Positions 1 to 7,980 of a stretch of 64,000 bases of DNA are shown here, in pieces (positions within the stretch are counted from its first letter, which is position 1; the number at the start of each line of letters is the position of its first letter). The stretch comes from Polynucleobacter sp. 71A-WALBACH. Lineage in GTDB: Bacteria; Pseudomonadota; Gammaproteobacteria; Burkholderiales; Burkholderiaceae. The translations under genes were made by a program, and so were the position numbers. The stretch spans positions 848,449 to 912,448 of the forward strand of contig NZ_JACVOP010000001.1 of the NCBI RefSeq assembly GCF_018882365.1, written 5' to 3'. The notes under the pieces were generated by a model. The model worked only from the letters and a program-made list of their open reading frames with translations, was not told the origin of the DNA and searched no databases.

Positions 1-402
1 AACACCAGCAAAGGCATCACTAGTGATATTGCGAATACAGTTGCCCGATGTCTGAATCGCATGCATCTCTACCTTGGCTAACTCCGCCAAAATATCCGGA
101 GTCTGCTCTAGCTCTACCCAGTTGTATTGAATATTTTGACGAGTAGTGAAGTGCCCATAACCGCGGTCGTACTTATCTGCAATGAAGGCTAGGGTACGTA
201 ATTGTTTAGCGCTCAGCAGCCCATAAGGGATGGCAACGCGCAACATGTAAGCATGGCGCTGATGGTAGAGGCCATTTTGCAACCGGAGCGGGCGAAACTC
301 TTCTTCGGCCAAGGTGCCGTTTAGGCGTCGCTCAACCTGGTCTCGAAATTGGGTAACCCGTTGATCTACAAGGGTTTGGTCAATATGGTCATATTTATAC
401 AT
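1..402 (-). CDS. cysI: Nitrite/sulfite reductase hemoprotein, N-terminal part (runs off the window)
   Basis: The first 134 codons are present, from an ATG at 402 to the window edge. The translation starts MYKYDHIDQTLVDQR and carries the ferredoxin-like half-domain typical of siroheme sulfite/nitrite reductases: RPLRLQNGLYHQRHAYMLR, then GHFTTRQNIQYNW, then TSGNCIRN. The family reduces sulfite to sulfide (or nitrite to ammonia) with siroheme and a 4Fe-4S cluster. The cluster-ligand cysteines lie beyond the window. In betaproteobacteria this branch normally serves assimilatory sulfate reduction, so CysI is preferred over a nitrite reductase, but the choice cannot be proved from this fragment. 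It diverges from the serine hydrolase gene. Confidence 0.8.
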   Translation of the reverse strand, partial: MYKYDHIDQTLVDQRVTQFRDQVERRLNGTLAEEEFRPLRLQNGLYHQRHAYMLRVAIPYGLLSAKQLRTLAFIADKYDRGYGHFTTRQNIQYNWVELEQTPDILAELAKVEMHAIQTSGNCIRNITSDAFAGV

Positions 403-583
403 AGACCCGTATTGTCGAGGGGTAATGTTATTTCTACAAATAATTAAATATTGAGTCTATATAACCAAATTGATATAAAGAAATCACTTTTACTGGAAAG
501 GCAAACTCTGCTTAAATAGGCCTCAATCCACTGGCAATCATGAAGCCGAGGGATTACCTAAAAAAACAATAATCGGAGACAAA

Positions 584-1861
584 ATGAAGAAAGTGCTTAT
601 GGCGAGCATGCTTGCTAGCCTATTGGTCAATTCTGCGGCAGTTAGTGCGCAATCGACTAAACCACCATTACCTATGGCAAATTCAGCTGGACAGGGCTTT
701 TCTCAAGAGGGCTTAAAGCGAATTGACACCTTCTTTGCAGACCAAGTAGCCAATAATCAAATGGCAGGGGCTGTTCTGGCCGTGGCCAAAAATGGCAAAT
801 TAAGCATCTATAAGCCTTATGGTTATCTAGATAAAAGTACGCAAAAGCCAATGACAACGGATGCCATCTTTAATTTGGCATCGATGACTAAGGTGATGGC
901 TTCAGTAGGGGCTCTCACGTTTTATGAAGAGGGTAAGCTGCCCTTAAATGCGCCAATCTCCGATTGGCTTCCGCAGTTCAAGGACATGAAGGTGGGGCAG
1001 GTTGATGCGGATGGCAAGCTCACCACAGTTCCTGCCAAGAATCCAATCACGGTTCAGGATTTAATGCGTCACACCAATGGATTGACTTATGGGGGTCGAG
1101 GGGCAACTCCGATACACAAGTTCTATCCAGCTGGCTCAGCGCCTGCTGCGGCCAATTACACATCAGAAGAATTTATTAATAAGCTTGCGGCAGCGCCATT
1201 GTTATACGAGCCAGGAACCGCTTGGGACTATGGCTTTGGTATTGATGTGCTTGGTCTGATTGAGGAAAAAATTTCTGGTAAGTCATTGGGCGGCGTTTTA
1301 CAAGAACGCGTTTGGAGTAAGGTTGGAATGCCCAATACGGTTTTCCAGTTAGCTGAAAAAGATCGCCCTCGTTTAGCGCAACCACTACCGATGGACCCTC
1401 TAACTGGTAAGCCCCAAAAGGTGGATATCCATACTCAGCAAGTGAAGTTTGATTGCGGAGGTTCGTGTGCTTATTCCACAGCAGGGGACTATGTTCGCTT
1501 TGGACAAATGTTGTTGAATGGTGGAAGTATTGATGGCAAGCGAGTCCTGGGGCCCCAGACAGTGGCCTTCATGACATCGAATCACCTCAACAAAGATATC
1601 AAAAATAATGTGAGTGGTACTGAGCCTGCCCGATTGGGGTATGGATTTGGTTTGGGTGTAGCGGTTCGAACTGAGCGTGGCCTGTCTGCCAATAATGGCA
1701 ACATTGGCGACTACTCTTGGAATGGTGCTTACGGCACTATTTTCTGGGTTGATCCAAAGGAGCAATTAGTAGTCGTGATGATGGGCGTTGCTCCAGGCGA
1801 GATTCGGAAAATCCATCGTGAGAAGTTAAATGCTTTGATTTATGGTGCGCTTGAGAAATAA
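584..1861 (+). CDS. Secreted serine hydrolase of the beta-lactamase class C / esterase EstB family
   Basis: A 425-aa protein with a Sec signal peptide (about residues 1-22, ending AAVSAQ). The nucleophile motif S-M-T-K sits at residues 100-103, a conserved Tyr follows near 216 in WDYGFG, and a WNGAYG segment near the C-terminus stands where class C enzymes have their third motif. These are the catalytic elements of penicillin-binding-protein-like hydrolases; many such enzymes are esterases or peptidases rather than resistance enzymes. The ATG follows a good Shine-Dalgarno (CGGAGAC). The gene stands alone and ends in a strong terminator. The substrate cannot be told from sequence, and a resistance role is not implied. 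Confidence 0.85.
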   Translation: MKKVLMASMLASLLVNSAAVSAQSTKPPLPMANSAGQGFSQEGLKRIDTFFADQVANNQMAGAVLAVAKNGKLSIYKPYGYLDKSTQKPMTTDAIFNLASMTKVMASVGALTFYEEGKLPLNAPISDWLPQFKDMKVGQVDADGKLTTVPAKNPITVQDLMRHTNGLTYGGRGATPIHKFYPAGSAPAAANYTSEEFINKLAAAPLLYEPGTAWDYGFGIDVLGLIEEKISGKSLGGVLQERVWSKVGMPNTVFQLAEKDRPRLAQPLPMDPLTGKPQKVDIHTQQVKFDCGGSCAYSTAGDYVRFGQMLLNGGSIDGKRVLGPQTVAFMTSNHLNKDIKNNVSGTEPARLGYGFGLGVAVRTERGLSANNGNIGDYSWNGAYGTIFWVDPKEQLVVVMMGVAPGEIRKIHREKLNALIYGALEK

Positions 1862-1885
1862 ATTTATACAGTAACGCTGGTAATT

Positions 1886-1913
1886 AAAAAGCCCCGATCA
1901 GTCGGGGCTTTTT
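1886..1913. terminator. Intrinsic terminator, probably bidirectional
   Basis: GCCCCGA and TCGGGGC form a perfect stem around a TCAG loop, flanked by A5 on one side and T5 on the other. It lies between the convergent ends of the serine hydrolase gene and the small membrane protein gene, so it can serve both. Confidence 0.9.
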
Positions 1914-1933
1914 AATGGAAGCTATTACTCGCT

Positions 1934-2305
1934 CTAGAAACTAAATTCTCTGTAATGCCGATAGAGGTTGGCAATCGATGCAAAGCCCAGTACGACGATT
2001 AGTACTGCAAATAAGTAGTCGATGGTCAGGTAGGTAAAGATGCCCGTCTGAATAGCAACTGCGGCAGCAATAAAGGCGGCAAGTGCGCCCAATACAACTA
2101 GCTTGAAGTTCGGTATAAAAGCGCCCAGAGTAATGGCAACAAACAACAGAATGAGATCAGAAACCAGCTGATCAGCGATTAAGAAAATACTATTAGTGAA
2201 CTCGGGATTAGTCAGCTTACCAACAATCGCGAGTACCAGAATGCTACCAAGTACTGCAAAGTTCAGCTTTGCTTTCTTGAGAATCGTGAGGAGTTGATCA
2301 TTCAT
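1934..2305 (-). CDS. Small hypothetical membrane protein
   Basis: I do not recognise a named family. From the ATG at 2305 the product is 123 aa and begins MNDQLLTILKK, followed by three to four hydrophobic segments (GSILVLAIVGKL, LILLFVAITLGAFI, VVLGALAAFIAAAVAI, LFAVLIVVLGFASI). An upstream in-frame start at 2374 would add 23 residues and overlap the preceding gene by about 45 nt. I prefer 2305, which lies 23 nt after that gene's stop, although no clear Shine-Dalgarno precedes it. It is probably co-transcribed with the small membrane protein gene at 2329-2556. Confidence 0.6.
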   Translation of the reverse strand: MNDQLLTILKKAKLNFAVLGSILVLAIVGKLTNPEFTNSIFLIADQLVSDLILLFVAITLGAFIPNFKLVVLGALAAFIAAAVAIQTGIFTYLTIDYLFAVLIVVLGFASIANLYRHYREFSF

Positions 2306-2328
2306 GATGGCGTAGCGCTTAAAGTATT

Positions 2329-2556
2329 TTAATAATTCGGGCTGCCATTGAATACCAGGCTGATACCAATCCACAAAAGAATAAAGGCGATCAAAATAGT
2401 AAAGCCAATTTTCTTTAGGAAGTATTCCAAAGTATCCATATAGGCTTCATCATTACGACCAAAGTATTTGTCAAAGCGCTTCCATACTAAGCGCCCTACG
2501 ACGAGTGGCAGAAGCATAGCGATGATGCCGAAAACAACGGTAAAAGTAGTATCCAT
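2329..2556 (-). CDS. Small hypothetical membrane protein (75 aa)
   Basis: A 75-aa protein with two predicted transmembrane helices, one at the N-terminus (VVFGIIAMLLPLVVGRLVW) and one near the C-terminus (ILIAFILLWIGISLVF). They are joined by a charged loop (KRFDKYFGRNDEAYMDTLEYF). No family is recognised. It is followed closely by a second membrane protein gene on the same strand, suggesting a two-gene unit. Confidence 0.6.
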   Translation of the reverse strand: MDTTFTVVFGIIAMLLPLVVGRLVWKRFDKYFGRNDEAYMDTLEYFLKKIGFTILIAFILLWIGISLVFNGSPNY

Positions 2557-2596
2557 GTGAAGCTGCTATTCCTTATTGCTCAATTTAGTCATATTC

Positions 2597-3496
2597 CTAG
2601 CTGAAGGCAGGGAAGTCATACAGGATACAGGGGTTATTCACCAGAATGGTTTTTCTGAGGGCCGGGTCTTCCACCCATGAGCCAAAGAGGTCGCAGAGGT
2701 CTGCATCATGCGGCATTTGCTTTTTGACCATCACGTGCGGCCAATCGCTTCCCCAAACCAATCTGTTGGGATTGGCGTCTATGACCGCCTCATTGAATGG
2801 GCGCATATCGGCGTATGGAAGGTCTCCATCGCAAATACGATAAGGACCGGTCATTTTGACCCAAGCTTTTTCCTCGCGGAGTAATTGAAGTAGTCCTTGA
2901 AAGCCTGGATTATTTATCCCATGTTTCGAATGGGTATATCCAAAATGCCCGAACACCACATCGACTGGAAAATTCGTAAAGGTTTTTGCTAGGTCAGGAT
3001 ATTCATTGGCATGCATGAGTAATTCCAAATGCCATCCAAGCGGTGCAATTCGCTCCGCCAAATAAGTCAGCTCTTGTATGGGTAGACCAGCAGACTTATC
3101 GGCAACATCGACGACATTACAACGAATCCCTCGAACGCCAGATTGATGAAGCTTTTCAAGTTCAGCATCTGCAATATCGCTATCGATTACTGCAACTCCC
3201 CGAAATTTTTCAGGATTGGAGGTGAGTGCCGCTAGCATTGCGCGGTTATCAGTTCCATAGACGCTTGGTTGAACTAGTACCGAGCGATCAACGCCGAGCA
3301 TGCGTAATAGGAAGTCGTATTGCTCTACGGTAGCATCTGGCGGCGTATAGATCCGCTCGCTTGAATAGGGGAATTGCTGCTCGGGGCCGCACACATGAGC
3401 ATGGCAATCTACTGCACCCGCTGGAAAGACAATTTTTGGAGATCGAATTTCTGGATCGGGTGCCTGGCAGGGAGGTGCGGAGTGAGTTGAGTTCAA
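2597..3496 (-). CDS. Amidohydrolase family protein (2-pyrone-4,6-dicarboxylate lactonase-like)
   Basis: A TIM-barrel metal-dependent hydrolase of about 300 aa. The metal-binding HxH is in AVDCHAHVCGP near the N-terminus, and the C-terminal signature WGSDWPH supplies the conserved Asp. The profile resembles the LigI/amidohydrolase-2 family, which opens lactone or amide rings of aromatic breakdown products. The start is uncertain: an ATG at 3562 gives 321 aa but overlaps the upstream gene by 65 nt, while a TTG at 3496 lies just after that gene's stop and trims a poorly conserved leader. It pairs with a TctC-type binding protein, a common arrangement of uptake receptor plus hydrolase for an organic acid. 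Confidence 0.75.
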   Translation of the reverse strand: MNSTHSAPPCQAPDPEIRSPKIVFPAGAVDCHAHVCGPEQQFPYSSERIYTPPDATVEQYDFLLRMLGVDRSVLVQPSVYGTDNRAMLAALTSNPEKFRGVAVIDSDIADAELEKLHQSGVRGIRCNVVDVADKSAGLPIQELTYLAERIAPLGWHLELLMHANEYPDLAKTFTNFPVDVVFGHFGYTHSKHGINNPGFQGLLQLLREEKAWVKMTGPYRICDGDLPYADMRPFNEAVIDANPNRLVWGSDWPHVMVKKQMPHDADLCDLFGSWVEDPALRKTILVNNPCILYDFPAFS

Positions 3497-3497
3497 T

Positions 3498-4490
3498 TTA
3501 CTGAGGTTCGATGTTTGCGTCTTTAGCAATTTTTTGATACTTAGCCATTTCATCACGCACAAATTTACCGAATTCTTGCTGACTCATTGGTGTGGCTTTA
3601 ATACCCTTGGAGTCGTAAGCAGTTTTTACTTCAGGACTTTGCATTGCCAAATTAATGTCTTGGTTAATCTTTTTCACAATCGCCGGCGGGGTCCCTGCAG
3701 GAGCCCACACACCAAACCAGAGGCCAATCTCAAAGTTAGCGTAGCCTTGCTCAGCAATGCTCGGAATCTCTGGAACTGCAGCATTACGTGTTTTGCTAGT
3801 CACGCCTAGTGCGCGCAGTTTGCCGCCCTTAAGTTGACCAATTGCGGTATCGAGTGGCGCCATATAAAAAGCGGTTCGCCCTGACATGGTGTCCTGAATC
3901 GCTTCAGGGGAGCCTTTGTAAGGAACATGGATTAATTTGATGCCCATCATCTGATTGAAATACTCAGCCGCTAGATGGGTTGAGCTACCAACACCTGCTG
4001 AAGCAAAAGTAATTTCATCAGGCTTAGATTTGGCTGCAATCACAAGGTCTCGAATCGTCTGATAAGGGCTATCTGCGGCGGTGATCATGACATAGGGAGT
4101 TTGACCCAGAATAGCTACATCAATCAAGCTTTTGAGTGGGTCATATGGGAGCTTCTTATAGATTGCTGGATTAGCCGCATAGGAGGCCGACTGCACTAGC
4201 AAGGTATAGCCGTCTGGTTCGGCATTCACCACTACCCCGGTACCAATTAAACCTCCGGCACCAGGCCGGTTCTCAATGATGACGGATTGTTTCCAGGTTT
4301 CGGTCAAACTTTTAGCGACAACGCGTCCTGCAATATCGGCACCAGAGCCAGTAGTTAAAGGAACTACCATTTTGACTGTGCGACTTGGAAAGCTTTGGGC
4401 ATAAGCTGCACCACCTATGAGGCTGATGCTGGTAAGTGCAGTGAATAGCAGATTGGGAATGCGACGGACTAAACGGCTTGAGGTCAGCAT
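3498..4490 (-). CDS. Tripartite tricarboxylate transporter substrate-binding protein (Bug/TctC family)
   Basis: A 330-aa periplasmic binding protein with an N-terminal signal peptide ending near AAYAQSFPS. Family hallmarks are the FPSRTVKMVVPLTTGSGAD segment, ENRPGAGGLIGTGVV and HVPYKGSPEAIQD. Bug proteins deliver carboxylates to TctAB permeases, but no TctA or TctB is encoded in this window, as is usual for the many orphan Bug genes of Burkholderiales. The ATG follows a strong Shine-Dalgarno (AAGGAGACATC). It is read just before the amidohydrolase gene, which probably acts on the bound compound. Confidence 0.9.
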   Translation of the reverse strand: MLTSSRLVRRIPNLLFTALTSISLIGGAAYAQSFPSRTVKMVVPLTTGSGADIAGRVVAKSLTETWKQSVIIENRPGAGGLIGTGVVVNAEPDGYTLLVQSASYAANPAIYKKLPYDPLKSLIDVAILGQTPYVMITAADSPYQTIRDLVIAAKSKPDEITFASAGVGSSTHLAAEYFNQMMGIKLIHVPYKGSPEAIQDTMSGRTAFYMAPLDTAIGQLKGGKLRALGVTSKTRNAAVPEIPSIAEQGYANFEIGLWFGVWAPAGTPPAIVKKINQDINLAMQSPEVKTAYDSKGIKATPMSQQEFGKFVRDEMAKYQKIAKDANIEPQ

Positions 4491-4609
4491 GATGTCTCCT
4501 TAATATAATTTTTATAGTTTCGTTGGATAATCTAACACGCTCCTCTCGAGATCTCCATGATCAAGATGGGGTAAATAAAAATAGTCAAAAAGATGGGAAA
4601 CAGAGACAA

Positions 4610-5425
4610 ATGAGCCAGACACCAGAAAAACAGATCATTCAGGTAAACGGGATTGATATTGCTTATCGTCTTGACGGGCCAGAAAATGGTCACGTCATCT
4701 TGATGGCCAATAGCCTGATGTCTGATTGCAGCATGTGGGACTGGAATGTTCCGGCGCTAGCAGATCGTTATCGAGTACTGCGCTTCGATAAGCGAGGACA
4801 TGGTGGTTCTGAGACAACGCCTGCGCCGTATAGCATTCCTCAGTTGGCTGATGACACGGTTGCTTTGTTGGATGCACTCAAGATTGATAAGGTGCATTTC
4901 ATTGGCCTATCGATGGGCGGCATGATTGGTCAGCAATTGGGTGCTCGCTACCCAGAGCGTGTTTATTCCCTATCTTTGTGTGACACCGCTAGTGAGATGC
5001 CTCCTCGCGCTCTGTGGGAGAATCGTTTTGCGATCGCCCGTAAGGAGGGTATTGCTGGTTTGGTAGACGGCACGATTCAGCGTTGGTTTACTGCGCCATT
5101 TATCGCTCGCGCACCAAAAGACATAGAAAAAGTACGCCAGATGATCTTGGGTACTGAACTTGAGGGTTATTTAGGTTGCGCAAGTGCAGTACGAGATATG
5201 GCGCAAACTACGATGCTGCTCAAAATTAAGGCGCCTACACTGATTTTGACTGGACGCCAAGATCCAGCCTGTACGGTAGATCAGGCAATTGTGCTCAACC
5301 GTATGATTGACGGCTCTAAGATGGTTATTTTGGAAGATGCGGCACATTTATCCAATATTGAGCAGCCTGAATTATTTAATCGTACAGTCCGAGAATTTAT
5401 TGATACAGTAGATGACACTTTGTAG
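4610..5425 (+). CDS. pcaD: Alpha/beta hydrolase, probable 3-oxoadipate enol-lactonase
   Basis: A 271-aa alpha/beta hydrolase. The nucleophile elbow GLSMGGMIG puts the catalytic Ser near residue 101, the acid Asp is in TGRQDPACTV and the His in EDAAHLSNIEQP. The pattern around these residues (RFDKRGHGGSE, ADDTVALLDAL) is that of PcaD, which hydrolyses 3-oxoadipate enol-lactone in the protocatechuate branch of the beta-ketoadipate pathway. No other pca gene is in the window, so a different ester or lactone substrate is possible. I chose the ATG at 4610; an earlier in-frame start at 4523 would add 29 hydrophilic residues with no homology value. An HdeD-like gene follows after 9 nt. Confidence 0.75.
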   Translation: MSQTPEKQIIQVNGIDIAYRLDGPENGHVILMANSLMSDCSMWDWNVPALADRYRVLRFDKRGHGGSETTPAPYSIPQLADDTVALLDALKIDKVHFIGLSMGGMIGQQLGARYPERVYSLSLCDTASEMPPRALWENRFAIARKEGIAGLVDGTIQRWFTAPFIARAPKDIEKVRQMILGTELEGYLGCASAVRDMAQTTMLLKIKAPTLILTGRQDPACTVDQAIVLNRMIDGSKMVILEDAAHLSNIEQPELFNRTVREFIDTVDDTL

Positions 5426-5434
5426 GAGATTGAA

Positions 5435-6013
5435 ATGACTGAATTATCCGTAGCCCAAATTAAAGAAATTCGTACCGCTGTTCTCGGCGCTGCCGCAAAA
5501 GTACCTGGCGCACTCATTGGCATGGGAATTCTTTTTATTGCTTTAGGCATGATTGGCGTTGCAGGTCAGACCTTGTTCTCATTTGTCACGATTAATATCT
5601 TGGGTGCATTCTTGATCTTTGGTGGTGCATTGCAATTTGCTCATGCACTGAAGTCATCAGGCTGGAAGAGTGTTTCTATTCAGGTGGTTTTAGCAATTCT
5701 TTATATTGCTGCTGGTATTTATACCTGGGCCTTTCCTATCCCCGCTTTAGAGGCAATTACTTTGTGGCTAGCTGCCATCTTTTTTGTAACTGGCTTCTTG
5801 CGCTTGATCTCCGCATTTCAGCACCGTCATTTCCGTGAATGGTTCTGGTTGGTATTGTCTTCAGCGATCTCCATCTTGATGGGCGTGCTCATCATGAATG
5901 GCTACCCACAAACCAGCTTGTGGTTGCCTGGCTTGCTCATCGCAATTGAATTGCTTTTGCAGGGCTGGTCTTTATTGTTCTTGGGCTTGGCAGCACGCTC
6001 AATAACCAAATAA
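5435..6013 (+). CDS. HdeD-like (DUF308) membrane protein
   Basis: A 192-aa protein with about six transmembrane helices in three paired repeats (GALIGMGILFIALGMIGV, ILGAFLIFGGALQFAHAL, VVLAILYIAAGIYTW, ITLWLAAIFFVTGFLRL and so on), the layout of the HdeD/DUF308 family. HdeD is tied to acid resistance in Escherichia coli, but most homologues are uncharacterised. The start follows a good Shine-Dalgarno (TAGGAGATTGAA), 9 nt after the lactonase stop, so the two genes are probably co-transcribed. Confidence 0.8.
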   Translation: MTELSVAQIKEIRTAVLGAAAKVPGALIGMGILFIALGMIGVAGQTLFSFVTINILGAFLIFGGALQFAHALKSSGWKSVSIQVVLAILYIAAGIYTWAFPIPALEAITLWLAAIFFVTGFLRLISAFQHRHFREWFWLVLSSAISILMGVLIMNGYPQTSLWLPGLLIAIELLLQGWSLLFLGLAARSITK

Positions 6014-6029
6014 GTAAAGTTACATTGCA

Positions 6030-6212
6030 ATGAAAAAAACCGACCTCTATAAAAACCTAGCCCTGGCAACTGCACAGCGCATGAAAAATGCGACCAAGGT
6101 GCCCAAGCCAGGTGCAGCGGAGGATGTCGCCAAGACCAAGAAAGAGCTCGCTGATAGCAATCCCTTGCTTGCTTCTTTAATGGGTAAGGCAAAGTCCAAG
6201 GAATCCAAATAG
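6030..6212 (+). CDS. Small basic hypothetical protein (60 aa)
   Basis: A lysine-rich 60-aa protein (MKKTDLYKNLALATAQRMKN at the start, GKAKSKESK at the end) with no membrane segment. It sits 16 nt downstream of the HdeD-like gene. No family is recognised. The codon pattern and placement are reasonable for a real gene, but its shortness and the lack of a strong ribosome binding site leave doubt. Confidence 0.5.
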   Translation: MKKTDLYKNLALATAQRMKNATKVPKPGAAEDVAKTKKELADSNPLLASLMGKAKSKESK

Positions 6213-6252
6213 TCACTCAATTGCTTAAATTGAGCGGCAACCCAGTTCTACT

Positions 6253-7329
6253 TTGAAGCAAGTCAAATCACTTTTCTTAATTGATTTTCTTAAGGTCTTC
6301 GCAGCTCTTTTGATTATTCTGCATCATCTATCTAGCTATGGTCAGATAGCGGTAGATGCGCGCTTAGTATTGCCAGGAATAATGACTTACTTATTTGAGT
6401 ATGGTCGTTATGCAGTGCAGATCTTTTTGGTGATGGCGGGGTATTTAGCAACCCAGTCGCTGACAAGATTTACGAATGCGAAATTCAGTAGCCAAAATTT
6501 ACTACGCGTGATCATTAATCGGTATCTGCGTTTGTTTGCGCCTTATATTGCGGCTTTGATTTTTACTATTCTCTGCGCCTGGACTGCCCGCTTTTGGGTT
6601 AATGATGAATTTGTTGGTCAGACAGAGACCTTGGGCCAATTTATCGCCCACTTATTTTTCTTGCAAGGCATCCTAGGTCTTGACTCGATCTCTGCTGGTG
6701 CTTGGTATGTGGCAATCGATTGGCAGCTTTATTCTGTATTGGCTGTTCTCCTGATTTCTTTTTCTTCGTATCAGGCTTTCATTTGGCTCATCAGTATTGC
6801 AGCGGTAAGTTCCTTGCTGTACTTCAATCGCTCTGATCAATATGAGGCTTACTTTATTTATTTCATTGGCTCTTACGGCCTAGGTGTCTTGGCTTATCTC
6901 GCTAAGAACTTTGCTGACAAGAAGATCCAGGGCCTAGCTAAGTTTTCGCTCATTGCTATCGGGGTGATTATTGCGCTCTCTACATTGCAACAGGTTTGGC
7001 TACGCAACTTCTTGGCCTGGTTTGTGGCCTTACTATTATTTGTCTGGGGTAATGCTACTTATCCGAGTGTTAGGGCTTCGGCTCATGGGGTGCAAGCATG
7101 GGCACTACGAGCTATTGCCTGGGCTAGCCCACGCTCTTACTGCGCGTTTTTAATTCACTTTGCTTTTATCTTGTTGGCGAATACTTTATATATTGCTTCT
7201 GGGTTGCATGCTCATGAGAGTGGGTTAATTGCAATTAGTCTTATGTTGGTAGTGCTGGTGTGTAGTGGTATTGCGGCAAACTATTTATATCGCTGGGTTG
7301 AGATTCCCTCAGCCAAACTCAAGATCTAA
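6253..7329 (+). CDS. Acyltransferase 3 family membrane protein (OafA/YrhL-like)
   Basis: A 358-aa polytopic protein with around ten hydrophobic helices. The N-terminus reads IDFLKVFAALLIILHHLSSYG, where the HH pair matches the essential histidine motif of acyltransferase 3 enzymes, and GRYAVQIFLVMAGYLA matches the usual FFVLSGYL segment. Such proteins move acetyl or other acyl groups across the inner membrane to modify surface polysaccharides or lipids. The start appears to be TTG, since no ATG lies before the first helix. There are no surface-sugar genes nearby to indicate its target. Confidence 0.8.
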   Translation: MKQVKSLFLIDFLKVFAALLIILHHLSSYGQIAVDARLVLPGIMTYLFEYGRYAVQIFLVMAGYLATQSLTRFTNAKFSSQNLLRVIINRYLRLFAPYIAALIFTILCAWTARFWVNDEFVGQTETLGQFIAHLFFLQGILGLDSISAGAWYVAIDWQLYSVLAVLLISFSSYQAFIWLISIAAVSSLLYFNRSDQYEAYFIYFIGSYGLGVLAYLAKNFADKKIQGLAKFSLIAIGVIIALSTLQQVWLRNFLAWFVALLLFVWGNATYPSVRASAHGVQAWALRAIAWASPRSYCAFLIHFAFILLANTLYIASGLHAHESGLIAISLMLVVLVCSGIAANYLYRWVEIPSAKLKI

Positions 7330-7338
7330 GGCAACAGC

Positions 7339-7866
7339 TTAAATTCCCATGTCCTTTAGTACGCGGAAAATTTCTCGATAAGCCTTAGGGGGTTTATTGG
7401 TTTCTTTTTCTTTGCGGGCATTGCGGATGAGAGTGCGCATGTTCTGAATATCCATGTCGGGATATTCTTCGATCATCTTAGTGAATGTTTCATCATTAGC
7501 AATCAAACGGTCGCGATAAGACTCCAGATAGTGGAGTTTGGCGGTTTCTGCTTTGCTCACGCCTTGAATGGCGTCTAAACGCTTTTGAATGGTATCTAGC
7601 TCTTCATCATCTAGAAAGCGCATCAGCTTACCAAGGTACTGCTTGTGACGACGAATCGCCTCAAAACTTTTAATCTTGTTGGTTTCCGCAATTGCAGCCT
7701 TGATAGCCTCATCCATAGGAATCGTCTTTAAAGCATCACTACTGAGCGCTGCCAGAACCTCGGCCAGCTTTTGGCGCTCAGTCATCTGGCGCTTTAGCTC
7801 GGATTTGCTGGGCCCCTGATCAGGATCTTCTTTCTTGGGGGTTCGGTTCTTTTCATTGACATGCAT
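7339..7866 (-). CDS. darP: Ribosome biogenesis factor DarP (YjgA, DUF615)
   Basis: A 175-aa, highly charged cytoplasmic protein. The family signature is clear: GPSKSELKRQM near the N-terminus, ALKTIPMDEAIKAAI, then RRHKQYLGKLMRFLDDEEL, and a basic C-terminal half. DarP/YjgA associates with late 50S precursors and promotes maturation around the peptidyl-transferase centre. It is convergent with the acyltransferase gene (9 nt between stops) and divergent from the GMC oxidoreductase gene. Confidence 0.88.
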   Translation of the reverse strand: MHVNEKNRTPKKEDPDQGPSKSELKRQMTERQKLAEVLAALSSDALKTIPMDEAIKAAIAETNKIKSFEAIRRHKQYLGKLMRFLDDEELDTIQKRLDAIQGVSKAETAKLHYLESYRDRLIANDETFTKMIEEYPDMDIQNMRTLIRNARKEKETNKPPKAYREIFRVLKDMGI

Positions 7867-7980
7867 AGGACTATTTTAGACGGGTATTTGCTATTTCAAG
7901 CTGAATTGCCCAATTTCTTCCCATCTATAGAAGATGGTAAATAATAGAGCTTGAAAATAGGCATCTATAAAATTAGAGAC

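Noticed and set aside
584-1861. Antibiotic-resistance beta-lactamase
   Set aside because: The SxxK and Tyr motifs show only the fold. The protein is closer in pattern to EstB-like esterases, and there is no resistance context.
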